Shown one piece after another: positions 11,301 to 22,452 of a stretch of DNA of 64,000 bases (within the stretch, counting starts at the first letter, position 1; each line of letters opens with the position of its first letter). A program made the translations under genes and the position numbers. Source of the stretch: Heterocephalus glaber (Eukaryota; Chordata; Mammalia; Rodentia; Bathyergidae); the NCBI RefSeq assembly GCF_000247695.1, contig NW_004624747.1, forward strand, positions 11,533,180-11,597,179, in the 5' to 3' direction. The notes beneath the pieces were generated by a model. It worked only from the letters and a program-made list of their open reading frames with translations, was not told the DNA's origin and searched no databases.

Positions 11301-11898
11301 AGCCTCTGTGTGTAGCCATTTCCACCCTATCATCCCCTTTCCCAAGCTGGCTGACCTCAGAAAGCTTCCAAGAGCTCTTCTCTCTCCTCCAAGTAGAGCA
11401 GGGACCCGAGGCTGAGCCAGTGGACAGAGAGCTCAAGAGAGTTAGGGCTGCTAATTTCCCAGGATGCGAGTGTGGGGCTTGAGAGGCTCAGCTTTTCTGG
11501 AGTGAGGACTCATTAAGGAATTACAATTATCATAATGATATGTTTTTCTAGAAAAGAAAAAACCTAAATAGCCACCAATGGAGGGTGAGCTAAATAAATT
11601 GTACTTTTACTAGATCTACTAGGCAACACTTGAATAATCAAGTCTGTTTAGAGGCACATTTAATGATCTCATTTTCTAAATGAGTAAAAATGTTATAGAA
11701 CAAATCTTTTTACTAAAAGATGTTAAAGATATAGATACACAGACTAGGCTGTAGATTATGGATGAAAATGACAATAGTTTACCTCTGGCTGATCCCTAGG
11801 ATTATAGGTGATTTTTCTTTCATTTTTATTTTCCTTTGCTTAGTCATATATTCTGAATTTTTGCTAAAGATAATGCATTATTTAATATTTAAAAGGGG

Positions 11899-12060
11899 GG
11901 AGGTAGGCATGGCTGCACACACTTGGAATCCCTGAATTCTAGGAGACAGGAGGATAACAAGTTGGAGCCTAGCCTGAGCTACTCATCAAATTAGTAAGAA
12001 CCTGTCTCAAAATAAAAAGTAAAATGGACTGGATGTATAGCTCAGCAAGGCCTTGGGTTT
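11899..12060 (+). repeat. Dimeric SINE (B1-dID type)
   Basis: A B1 half (aggtaggcatggctgcacac, gcctagcctgagctac) followed by an A-rich linker and a short ID half (gactggatgtatagctcagc). Confidence 0.8.
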
Positions 12061-12237
12061 TAAAACAAGGGTGGAGGAGTGGGATCATACTGTCAAAGTA
12101 TTCTAAGAAACAAATTCTCCTTAATTTTTAGGAACTGCTCCCATCACCACTGCAATTATGTTCAAATCTGAGTATTTATATTTCCTCATAACGAGAAAGT
12201 GAATTTGAGGGCTGGATAGATGGGTCATTGTGTTTTA

Positions 12238-12781
12238 AAGCACTTCCAATCTTCTCTGTAGGACACATCACTAGGGTATATGTCTGCCCCCAAACTGCTC
12301 CTCTTCTTCTTTGAGAATGAAAGCCTGGTCTTGTCTGAATGGCCACTCCTCTGCCATATGACCCCTGGCTGGATCCTGATTGATTTAAGCCAATCCCCTT
12401 TCCCAGACTGTGATTGGTTTAGCAGCAGCCATGTGACTTAGTTCTGGCCAAAGAAATAAGAGGACTTCTGTGAAAGGGTCTCTGCAACATTCCAAAAGAA
12501 GCAATCTTTCCTCATTTGTTTGATGCCACAAGTGGCTCCAAAGTCTGATACTAGAAGATGTCTTATGACCAGGAAAGATGCATCTTAGGGACAAAGCCTG
12601 TCCTCTGAGGGTGACACAGTAGAAAGGAGGAAATATTCAGAGCCCTTGATGTCAATGTTGAGCTGCAGAGTTCACAGCATCCATGCATTTTTTTTAGTGT
12701 TGGAAGAGAATGCACATTCGTTATTGCTTCTGCCATCTTGAGAGTTCCTTTATGTGTAGCCCAATGCAACCTAACTGACAC
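12238..12781 (+). mobile_element. Probable old LTR (MaLR-like), family unresolved
   Basis: The stretch has LTR-like text with ctgtgattggtttagcagca, tagttctggccaaagaaata and a 3' end of the tgcaacctaactgacaca type. Left boundary uncertain. No coding region. Confidence 0.45.
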
Positions 12782-12814
12782 AATCTTATTTCTTTCCATT
12801 CTTTCTTGGTCCAT

Positions 12815-13310
12815 TTCAAACTGTGAGTTGCAGAACAGCTCAGAGTCACAGCTAAGTGCTACAGCTCTGTGTTATAGCTCAAGTGCTACTGCTCAAATGC
12901 TACCACTCCAGCAATTTGAAGACTCGAGAATCTGAAAGTCACACAATGAGATGGAGAAAAACTTTTTATCACACCAGTGGGCTCAGAGGAGTTCATACTC
13001 TAAAGTCTGAATGCTTAAGCAGAAATGGGAGCATCTTTATATAGGGATCTATGGGGTAGGTGAGCATACTCACTGATGCAGGGGAGCAAGTTAACAGAAC
13101 ATTCCTGAAAGGAGTGGAGTTAACAGAACATTCTTGAAAGGTCATGCAATTCAAATAGTTAAAAATATTTTGATACATTGAGCAGGAGCACCACACTGTA
13201 CAAGTTGTTACATTTTTGGAACAAAACATTTTATGAAAAAACATGGGTAGGGGGGCAAAGGCTTGCCCTATGCATTATTGCTCCATCACAAAGACAGATG
13301 TTAACTAGCA
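12815..13310. repeat. Unclassified repeat-like block with tandem units
   Basis: The left part repeats an agtgctacagctc/aagtgctactgctc/aaatgctaccactcc motif (about 12855-12910). The right part has a 29-base tandem duplication starting gttaacagaacatt at 13090 and 13119. It could be an LTR of a lineage-specific element. No coding frame is supported. Confidence 0.4.
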
Positions 13311-15198
13311 TAGGATATTAGAGCTTTTATTCATGTCATTTATATTCCCAGCCTATTAAGGTATACAGATTTTCTATCTTTCTGCTTTTCAATTTTACAT
13401 GGATCAATGTACCTGAATCATTGAATCTGAGAAAAAGACTGAGGCATTAGGGATGGAGCAGGAAATAGAATAGCTAGGCAAGGGCATGTTTCAGTTCCTG
13501 CCTTATCTCATTGCTAATAGATTGTGTGACTAGTTTCCCATGGAGGTTTCTGGGAGAGTGGTTTGACTAGACTGATCCTGATATTCTGATATTTATCATA
13601 TCTGATATTTAAGACCAAAGAAGCTGTTTGCATAGATCTGCTTATACCTATGATAATTTAGCAGCCCAGGGAATCAGAATGGGGTTTATAAACTGATAAC
13701 TTGTCCACGGAATCCAGGAATCACAAGCCAGTGACATTTTGATTCTAACAGGCTGAAAAGCCAGGTGTGTCCATAGTGAGAATGGAAGGGACCAGGAAGC
13801 CCACCTTCCACTCACTCTCTGTTTTCCTTCAACTTGTTCCATTCCTAGTCTCCCCTTTAGCATACATCCACTGAGTTAAGCAGCATTATTTCTTGTGGCT
13901 CTTTCAAAAGAGGCAAAGAGCTCCTGAACCAGATCAACTTCCTGTTTTGAGAATTTGGAGATGGGGAGCAGGTGTGTCTTGGAACCCAGAAGCAATCTCC
14001 ACTCAGCAACACCCAGCTAAGATGTGATTCTTCTCTCTTGAGCTTTATAACCGAAATCCTTGTTCCCTGTTCTCTACTAATTCCTCAGTATCTATTTTAT
14101 TTAACTCTGGAAACAGAATATGTAGTGAAAGAAAACAAATTATGAAGTTCTACAGATGTGGATTCAAATCCACTGAATCCTCAGAGCCAAGCACATTGCC
14201 TGGTACACAGTAGGTGCTCAATACAAACCCATGGATGTGTATATGTGTGGTTCTGTGAAACTTACTTGATCCCTCTGTGTGTTGTTGTCTTCATCTCCAA
14301 AGGTAAGATGGATTTATCATTCAGCCTCCTATGAGGATGAATAGAATGGCCAATGTAGAATTGCCTCGGGCCACTTGTCATCATGACTGAAATCCCATCC
14401 CAAGTCAGTCCTTCCCAGTAAAGCTGAATCAATGCCTGGGCAGAGTCTGGACACTGTAAACCACCTGTCATTGACCAGGGGCCCAAGAACTATTACCAGC
14501 CAACAGTTAAGGATGAGAGTCCTCTTTCCCATCTCCCTGTACATGTCCCTATTCCGCAGCCCAACATCTGGAAACAAATCAGAAACTTATTCTATCATCC
14601 AGATGCTTGCTCCAAGGATGCCAAGCATCTGCACTGTGGAAACCAGGGCAAAGTTTATCCTGGGTCTGCCTCTCTGTGTTAGGTATCTAGGCTCCAGAGT
14701 CACAGGGTATCAGGGGGCTCTCACATAACCTTTGGTGCTTTCGTGTCGAACATCACCATGCCCAACACAGACTTTAAGCCAGTTGATTGCTTCTTCCGTG
14801 ATTTTCAAGCAGAGGGATAAACACAGGAAGTTTGTGGTCACAGTTGTACCAGCCAAATCTTTAACAGAGTCCTGGTCCGGAAAAGAATTACAAAACAATA
14901 GGAGAGGGTGGGAGGCATCTGGTTCCTTTATTTCCAGGCTGCAAGAAATCAGACAGCAGGGAAAGGAAGGGGCCAAGGGAAGCAGAACCCTTTAATGGAA
15001 ACCTCCTTTGTCTATGAATGCTCCTAATGGTCCAAGAAAAGAACTGCAGCTCCTCTACTTCCAAACCAAGTGAACTGGAGCCTCAGTTTCCATGTCTGTG
15101 AACTAGGGCGAATTCTACCCCCTTCAAGTTTCATTAATGTAGAAAAAAGTAAAAAGACTTTGGAAATGGTGTATTGGGATAGTGACCATCATAGTACT
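13311..15198. other. Gene-free stretch
   Basis: Mostly unrecognised sequence. A small MIR/L2-like fragment lies at about 14180-14225 (ctggtacacagtaggtgctc). No supported gene. Confidence 0.4.

Positions 15199-15248
<50 letters not shown>
15199..15248. repeat. (TGA)n microsatellite
   Basis: Fifty bases of an uninterrupted TGA trinucleotide repeat, nearly 17 copies, likely to be length-polymorphic. Confidence 0.97.
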
Positions 15249-15284
15249 TTGGTGGAAGTGATAAAATGTCAGCATGTTTATCTC

Positions 15285-15640
15285 TTCTTTCATTCAACAA
15301 AAATTTGTGAGCAGATTTGTTCTGCTCTAGGTGTTAGGGATACAGCAGTGAAGAAAACGGGCTGGTCCCTGCCCTAGTGGAGCTCATCTCCCCCTAGGGG
15401 GACAGACTAGAGGCAGCTAAACACATATATAAGTAAAATGATTTCAGACGGTTTTGTGCCCTACAAAGGAAATGAAAGAAGGAATCTGATAGTCAGTGGG
15501 ATGGGGATACCTTAACATGGCCTCTCTGAGGAGGTGACATCTGTGCTGTGACCTAACAGAGGTGGAGGAAGCCGTCCTGCAAAAGACAGAGGCAGAGTAG
15601 AGCTAGAGCTGGACACAAGTGCAAAGCCCTGAGCTGGGAG
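15285..15640 (+). repeat. L2 LINE fragment
   Basis: ctttcattcaacaaaaattt, ctctaggtgttagggataca, gcagtgaagaaaac and ccctagtggagctcat are the 3' end of L2, continuing with cctctctgaggaggtgacat and caagtgcaaagccctgag. Confidence 0.75.
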
Positions 15641-15802
15641 CACTCTCCAGAGTGTTGTGTTGTTTATCTGGTCTGTCCTTGAGATCTTTTCTGGCTTGCC
15701 TGGCTGGAGAAGAGCATGAGATGAAGTCAGAGAAGGAGGAAGCAGGGCCAGTTCTGTGGGATTCAGTGAGCCATCGCAGGGGATTAGATTGTACTCTGTG
15801 AT

Positions 15803-16785
15803 TATATGGTTTAAATATGAAGCTTCTCCAAAAGATTCATGTGTTAAGGCCTTGGTCCCCAGTGAAGCAATGTTCAGAGGTGGGGCATAGAGAGGTGATT
15901 GGATCAGGAGGACATTGACCTCATTAAAGGATTAATTCACTGATGAATTCATAGCGGAATGGTCCTTTAGGAAATGAGGCAGACTTGGAGGAGGTAAGTT
16001 GATGAGGGTACATCTTTGAAGGATATATCCTGTCCCCAGCCCCTTCCTCTCTTTCTCTCTGCCTTCTTCCCCTGCTCTCTGCTTCCTGGTTGCCATGAGA
16101 TGAGCAGCCCTCCTTTGCCACAGACTCCTGCCATGATGCTTTTGCTGTGGAACCACCTGACCATGAACTGAAGCCTCTGAAACTGTGAGCCAAAATACAA
16201 GGTATGACTGAAAAACATTGTGAATGCCTAAATTTTTCAGAACAGTATAACAGTAAAAGACACATTGCCATTAATCTCCCGCAAAATATTTCTAATCTTC
16301 AAAAACACTTATCTCATCATTTTTGCCACTTCTGAAGCAGTTCTGCAGTGAGTATCTTTAGTTGTACTGTTGTGGCTGCCTTGAGGTCCTGAGTTGATTC
16401 AAAACATTTACTTTTCATGGTCATTTTGACTTTGGGGAAGAGTCAGAAGTCACATACTACCAGATCCAGTGAATAAGGTGGATGAGGACACACTGTAATG
16501 TTTTTATAAGCCTTCCTTTCCACTGGATGACACTTGGCCAATGGCAGCAGCATTCACCAAATTATTTTATCACATTTTAAAATGTTACTATGAAAGAGGA
16601 CTTTGAGAACTGCAAGCACAATGAGGTAAGTGTGTTTAAATTAATGGCAATGTATCTTTTCCTGTCATAATTTTTTAAAAATTTAAACATTCACCACATG
16701 TTATGATCACACCTCATAAATATTTCCTCCTTTAAGTTGCATGTATTGGGTATTTTGTCCCAGCAGTGGAAAGCTGACTAGTACA
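15803..16785 (+). mobile_element. Solitary MaLR-type LTR split by a mariner
   Basis: The left part is 15803-16197 (tatatggtttaaatatgaag, ctctgcttcctggttgccat, gaagcctctgaaactgtgag). It resumes at 16717 with aaatatttcctcctttaagt and ends at ctagtaca. A perfect 5-bp target duplication, GTGAT, flanks the whole unit at 15798-15802 and 16786-16790. Net of the insertion the LTR is about 464 bp, close to the second MaLR LTR at 6096. No internal retroviral genes are present. Confidence 0.85.
16198..16716 (-). mobile_element. Mariner-type DNA transposon relic inserted in the LTR
   Basis: Long inverted repeats of about 75 bases bound the element: left caaggtatgactg through acattgccattaat, and the right copy read in reverse. 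TA dinucleotides at 16196-16197 and 16717-16718 are the expected target duplication. On the minus strand the interior encodes degraded mariner transposase text, including FPKVKMT and FESTQDLKAATT, with frame damage. The size of 519 bp shows large internal deletion; it cannot encode a transposase. Confidence 0.75.
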
Positions 16786-16879
16786 GTGATGGAAGCTAAT
16801 CTTGCTCCACACTGAAGACTGAGTGGAAAGAACAAAGATGAAAGTGGGGAGACCAGTAAGGGGGCGGATGAACAAAGAC

Positions 16880-17045
16880 TAAATGCTAACAGGAGGCTTC
16901 GCATTTGATCTTCACAGCAATGCTGCAAGCTGCAAACTCTTATCAAACCCATTTTACAGATGAAAAATGAGAGGCTTCACAGGTGTTGAATAAGCTTGGC
17001 TGGGGTCCCCAGCTGCTGTAGACAGTGGAGCTGGGATTCAAGCTC
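16880..17045 (+). repeat. MIR fragment
   Basis: gatcttcacagcaatgctgc, aacccattttacagatgaaa and gagctgggattcaagc follow MIR order. Confidence 0.7.
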
Positions 17046-17689
17046 CACTCTATCCCATTCCTGTGTCAGAAACATAAAAGGCCTTTGAGTTGGGGCAAAA
17101 GGTGAAGCAGTGCTGGGGTAACCGCTGGGCGAGTTTGTCCTTTCTGAGACTGCCTTCTCCTTCTCCTTCAGTAGACTCTGCTGAAGACTCTTCAGTGGCC
17201 CCAGAGCCGGGGCAGGGCCTCTCAGGGCAGAACAATGCCAAAGCCCGGGCCAAGAAACTGAAAAGTGAAGAGGACAGATTGGTGAATTCCCAGGGCTGTA
17301 GGACGATGAAGCTTTTAACAGCAATGGATACGAGCATTTCACCCACCTCTCACTGCATAGCAGTCGGTGATGCAGGTGGTCCCCAAACCAAACGGGGGTG
17401 CAGGAAGGCATGCCCTGATGGAGTAAGATCTCTCCCACACTGCAAGACCCTCAGATGCCCAAGGCTGTGAGGAAGTGACCAGCCCATCAGATACCATTTT
17501 CTCCCCGCAAAGGACATGGTAATCCTTCATGTTCCTCCATCATCTCCTCCTCCTCAAGATATGACAGTGGGGAGAAAGTACAGCTTGTCATCCTCCCACC
17601 AGGAAGTGTCTCTTCAGAGGACAGATTTCTGTTTGCAAGTTGCTGGGGAAACAGCAAGAACTTTTGAGGCAGACAGGGCTTAAGACCCA

Positions 17690-17765
17690 GACTCTGTGGC
17701 TTTGGGCAAGTCACTTCCCCTCTCTGAACCTCAGCTTCTTCGTCTGCTCTGGGGAGAGCAATACG
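17690..17765 (+). repeat. MIR fragment
   Basis: ctgtggctttgggcaagtca and cccctctctgaacctcagct are the diagnostic MIR core. Confidence 0.75.
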
Positions 17766-19020
17766 CCCTACCACAAAGGACCTTGTGACGTGTCGGCGAG
17801 ATGGGGGAGGCTGAAGGGCTTGGGCATGCTCAGTCGATGTTCACTCCTTCTCCCCGTGCCATTCTTGGTGTTCTCATTGTGAAACCTCCCAGCTCAGGTG
17901 ACCGCTGCCCCTCCCTTTACCAGCTGTCCCCTCATCCCCACCTGCCTGCTAACCAGATGTGTAGACCAGCAGCTGGTCTCCTCCAGCATGGAGATGCTTC
18001 TGGAAATTCTCCCAGGACAGAACTCAGGTGATGCCCAAGGTTAAACCTCAACTCCAAGCATTTGGAGTCTCATCTGCATAAATTCCCTCAGCCACCACCC
18101 GCAACTTCAGCATGAATTTGCCTCTGCTCCTCTTATGTTAATATATGTATTATTTATGGAGCTTTATTATGTACTCAGAGGGCTCCCCTGAGAAATATAA
18201 TTGTGCATTGGGAGATAAATTTGAATAATATTTTCAATTAATTTCCATCAATAAAGCAGTGCAATGAGACCTCTGTATAGCAGAAATGGCCCTGGGTTGG
18301 TTTCCCACCAACTGCTCCCCTGAGGAAGCTGGGAGAGCTGTTAAATACCTCCCCCATAGCCTACTTCTCTCAAGCTCTGCCTTCACCTGTCCTGTCCAGG
18401 GATCGCAGTGCCTCAGCAAGGCTGCAGAGGCCTCCTGGCCTCCTCGTTTGCCCTTTCCAGTTGGTCCTCCTCAAAGCGTCCAGGGCCATTGATTCGGGAC
18501 ACAGGTCTGGTCATGTCACAGCCCTGCATGTGGCTCCCTGTGACTCAAGACAGGCATCCCCACTCTCTGGTTCTATCTTCACCCTCCTCACTCACTGCCA
18601 CCCCATCCCCCTCGGCCACTTGGAACCATTGCTCCTTCCTGCTTCTTCATAGCTGCCCACGCTGTCCCCTCAGAGCACCGCGCTCCTCCACTCCCCACCA
18701 AATCGATGCCTATCCATCCTCCACATTGCTGCAAAGTTTCTCTCCCACAAGGAAGTTTCCTTGGCCTCTGAATAGGCTCCGGTCCTTCAGTAATAAGAGT
18801 GTAGCCCTTCACTGTGACTACTTTCCATTGGGGCTGTGTATGGGTTGCTTTTTATTTTTGATTTTTAGCTGTCCATCCCACCAGCCAATGGAGAAGATCA
18901 TGAGGACAGAGACTGTGTGTGTGTCTTAGCCCTGTGGCCTCAATACCTACCACAGTGCCTGGCAAAGAGTAGGTATCAGATATATTTTAAGGCAGTGGAT
19001 GAATGGGTGAATATATAGAT

Positions 19021-19206
19021 CAGTGGTGGCAAATCTATGGCACACATGTTCTTGTGTTTTTAAGACGAAAGATGCGAATGTATGCGTTGTTTTTTCCAAA
19101 TTAAAACCTCAGTAATCAGGTTTATTGCAGTGTTGGCACTTGGTGATCAGTAAGTGGGGTTTGGATTGCAGTTTGGCACTTGGTCTCTGGAAGGTTCCCA
19201 TCACTG
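19021..19206. mobile_element. Short hAT MITE with perfect 8-bp target duplication
   Basis: The element starts cagtggtggcaaatctatgg and ends ggaaggttcccatcactg. The reverse complement of its right end begins cagtgatggga, so the termini are inverted repeats. Identical copies of atatagat flank it at 19013-19020 and 19207-19214, the 8-bp duplication of a hAT transposition. At 186 bp it has no coding capacity. The interior has a direct repeat of ttggcacttggt. It interrupts a GGATGGGTGA-type minisatellite. Confidence 0.85.
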
Positions 19207-19214
19207 ATATAGAT

Positions 19215-19435
19215 GGTTATGTGCCCGGATGGGTGGGTAGGTTGTTGAGTGAGTATTGGGGTAGATGACTGGGTGGGTGTTGGAGTGAGTGGTTGGCTAT
19301 TGGGGTGAGTGGATAGTTGGATGGGTGCTGGGGTGAGTGGGTGGGTAGGAGGGTATTGAGATTAGTGGATGAGTGGGTAGAAGCCGGGGCAAATTGGTGG
19401 GTGGGTGTTGGGGTAGGTTAATGGGTGGATCTTGG
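19215..19435. repeat. G-rich GGGTGGGTG/TGGGGTGAGTGG minisatellite
   Basis: Degenerate tandem units mix gggtgggt, ttggggtgagtgg and tggatgggtg. A shorter related run, gtggatgaatgggtgaat, lies left of the hAT element at about 18994-19012, so the array originally spanned the insertion site. Confidence 0.8.
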
Positions 19436-22400
19436 AGCTGCCTGAGCACACACGTGGGAGTTGGAGGCCTGGCTGAGTCCCTTACCTGCTGAGGCTCGTT
19501 GTGTTATCTTGGAGTAAGCCACCACATTTTTGTATGCTTGATTGCTAAGAAAATAAAAATAAGTAGTGGAAATTTTCCGAAAGTGCAGATTCCCCAAAGT
19601 CCACAATATGGGGAACAGGAGGTTGGAAATCCCCAGGCCTCTTCTGCTGCCTCACAACATAGCCACGAGGCTTTGGGCAGGCGACATTTCCCCCTTGAGC
19701 CTCTGTCACTATTCTGTGGCGGTCCTCTTTCCAGGGGGCCAATCACAGGTAAGGATGTTTGGACTGACACACAGCAGATGCTTGAAAATGCCAAGTCCCT
19801 TTCCTTCCACATCGTGCTCTGGTTCTTTTCTGCTCGGTACCCCATCCTTAAATACCATCCTCTCTTCTTGTCCCTCTGCCTCTTGTTCCCATGCCCCTTT
19901 GGCTCATTCACCCCAACCAGAAGCAGCGCTGGGTGCCATAGCTGGGTCCTGGGCCCAAAGAAATGGTGTCCAGGGCCTGAGCATGTTGGCTGCCTATGGG
20001 ATGACCTTGGGCAATACATTCTGCAAATTGCAGGGATGGTACACATGTGACCCGTGAAGATGCTCATAAGAACATAAGGGGACAAGACTGACGGGGATGT
20101 CATGGTTGCATTTAATACTTGACAGTAAACTGCAGTCAGAACAGGGACACTGGTGTAGCAGCCAGAAAGAGGGAGGAGGAAAACAGCAGGCTTGAATTGT
20201 GCTCCTGTTTATCAGCTTTTCCGATGACAGCACGAATTCCTGGCTCCCCATCCTGGCCTGGCCTGCCAGGAAGCCCAGGAGGAGCCCCATCATCTCCAAG
20301 TCGCAGATGACTCTGTGACCTGGGACAAATGTGATGCTGTCTTGTGCTTCAGTTGCTTCATCTGAAAGCTAGGGAAGGGATAGTGGGACTACAGGCCATC
20401 TTTGCTCTCAAATGGAGCAAGTACAGACTCCTTGAAGCAATCAAGTCCCCAGACTGTGTCCGCTCAGAACCGCCTTGTCATAACTATCAAGACCCAACAA
20501 GGAAGGAACAGTCTGTCCTTTAATGAAGTGTGATTCCAAACAGCCTGCAGCTCAGCGACTGGCCCGGCGAGAGGTGGACATTACATCTGTTCCTTGCATC
20601 CTGTTGGAGAATTGGCTTAGCAACGAGGGAACTTGGAAGAGAACAGAATGTGGACACTTAGGGGCCAGAAGGCCCTGGCCCGCAGAGGCTGCCTCTCTTG
20701 CCAAGCCTGCCTCCAACCCCCTTTCCTGGAGACCTCAGAGGGTTCTGAGAATGGGAGCCCTGGGGTGAAGCAATGTTCATGGGCGTCAAGGGAGCTGGAG
20801 GCCAAATGCCTTTTCTGTATATGTTGGATCATTTTGAAAACTACTTGCAGAACTGCTTAAATGCCATTAAGGTGTTCACACCCATCTGCTGAAGAATCAA
20901 TAGTCATAGTTAAAACTCCACCCTCTCTAGTTGCTTCCTGACTCTGAAGCCTCATTTGAGCCAGGCAAACTGAAGTCCCAATCCAGCCTCTGGCAGAGAC
21001 TAGCTAGGTGCCCTTGGGGAAATTACTTAATCTCTCTGAGCCTCAGATTCCTCATAGGTAAGAGGGAAATAATCCTTGTACCTAACTTAGAGTTGCTGTG
21101 AGGAATAAATGAGATAATACATGGAAAGTGCTAAATAAATGTGGGCTGTCATTCTGGTTTGGAATGGTCTCAACAGATTAAGTTCTTAATAAGAGAATGA
21201 AATCTCTGGAGCCAGACAAGTTCTGCCCCTGATTCGCTATGTGTGATGAGAGGTAAGTTACTTTGGGCCTTAGAGCCTCAGCTTTGTCGTTTGTGAATAG
21301 ACGATGCCATTCCCTGCAGCAGGAAGTGTCTGGTTCAGATGAGAAGAGCCAGGGCACAGGGCCGTACATGAATGCTTGGTGTCTTATCTCAGGAGCATGG
21401 TTGAAGGAATCGGACCCCAGGCTGTGGTCACCCTGGGACACCCCCTCCCTCAGGAGATGCTCCCAGTCTGCTTCCCAAAGCTGTGCTTCGGACCAGTCTC
21501 CAACAAGCCTTGGAGGCAAAGGGAGAAAAGTGAAAGCCCTGCCCCCTCCTCACCCACCCCAAGAAGGTTTTATTCTAAGCACCTCCAGCCAGAGCTGAGT
21601 GGATTGGAGAAGGAAGGAAGAAACCTTGTGACAGGTGGCAACTGCTAGTGACGCTGTCCAGCTGCCCCAGGTAACCCTTACCAGATGGGAGCAGAGCTAG
21701 GGCAGGGGTATGGCACCACCCATAGCCCTATAGCACCTAAGGCCAAAGCACCATTGCTCTGTGAAGTTCTGGGGTGAGGTGCTGCGTGTCCGTGACCTTT
21801 GGGGGATCTTTGCTCTGCCTTTACCATTCCTGACCCCCCCACCAAGCCCCAAGTCCTATTTACAGGACCCCCTTGTCTTGCTCTTACAAAGAGCCCACAT
21901 AGTCTCTGTCTTCCCAGCTCATCTGAGCATTAGGTTCGTGGTCTTGAAAGTTCATGGGCTGATGTCATCTTCCTGTCCCACGTAGCTATGCATTTCACAC
22001 TCCTTAAGCCCAGAGGAATGGCTGGAAGAGTGGAGTTTTCTGGCTGACTACTGATGCAGGTATAAGGGGTGAAGTGTGAACTGTATCACACTGGATTTGC
22101 TTTGACCTCTCCTGTGCCCATTAGGGACCTCACAGAGTGTGACACTTCTGGGGTACAAAGTAGGTAGCTTCATCCCACAGCCTTGTGCTGATCCCAGTTC
22201 ATGGCAGTGCATTGGAGAATTCTTTGTTGGTCTCAAATCGGCCAAGGTTCATCTCCCAGCAAGCACAGATTGCAGGCCCAAGGTTGTGAGCGACATGATA
22301 GGCTCTGTCCACCACCCCACTGGAGAAAGAGGTTCCCTGTGCTGGATTCCCAGCTTGAAGTAGGGTCCCCCCCCAAGCAAAGTACACTGGGCTTGGGGTG

Positions 22401-22452
22401 TCCTGGGGCAGCCCTGGGTTGGGATTGCCCACTAAGGACTTCTCAGGGAAAC
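19436..22452. other. 3' flank of CMKLR1: 3' UTR candidate region
   Basis: Relatively repeat-poor. A MIR lies at 20990-21145 (taattactt-type core gaaattacttaatctctctg, cctcagattcctcata, ggaataaatgagataataca). Some of this stretch, on the minus strand, should be CMKLR1 3' UTR, but its end cannot be fixed. Two overlapping frames on opposite strands around 19499-20103 have no protein-like features. Confidence 0.5.
21569..21574 (-). promoter_or_regulatory. Candidate proximal poly(A) signal for CMKLR1
   Basis: TTTATT on the plus strand gives AATAAA on the minus strand about 880 bases past the stop codon. A G-rich stretch follows it in the sense of transcription. It is the first canonical hexamer downstream of the gene. 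More distal hexamers occur at 18851-18856 and 18163-18168, and one at 19121-19126 lies inside a hAT element. Mammalian CMKLR1 mRNAs usually have long 3' UTRs, so a distal site may be the main one. Confidence 0.25.

Noticed and set aside
19499..20103. Overlapping 183- and 199-codon frames on opposite strands
   Set aside because: No domain, signal or family resemblance. They lie in probable CMKLR1 3' flank, and overlapping frames on both strands argue for chance.
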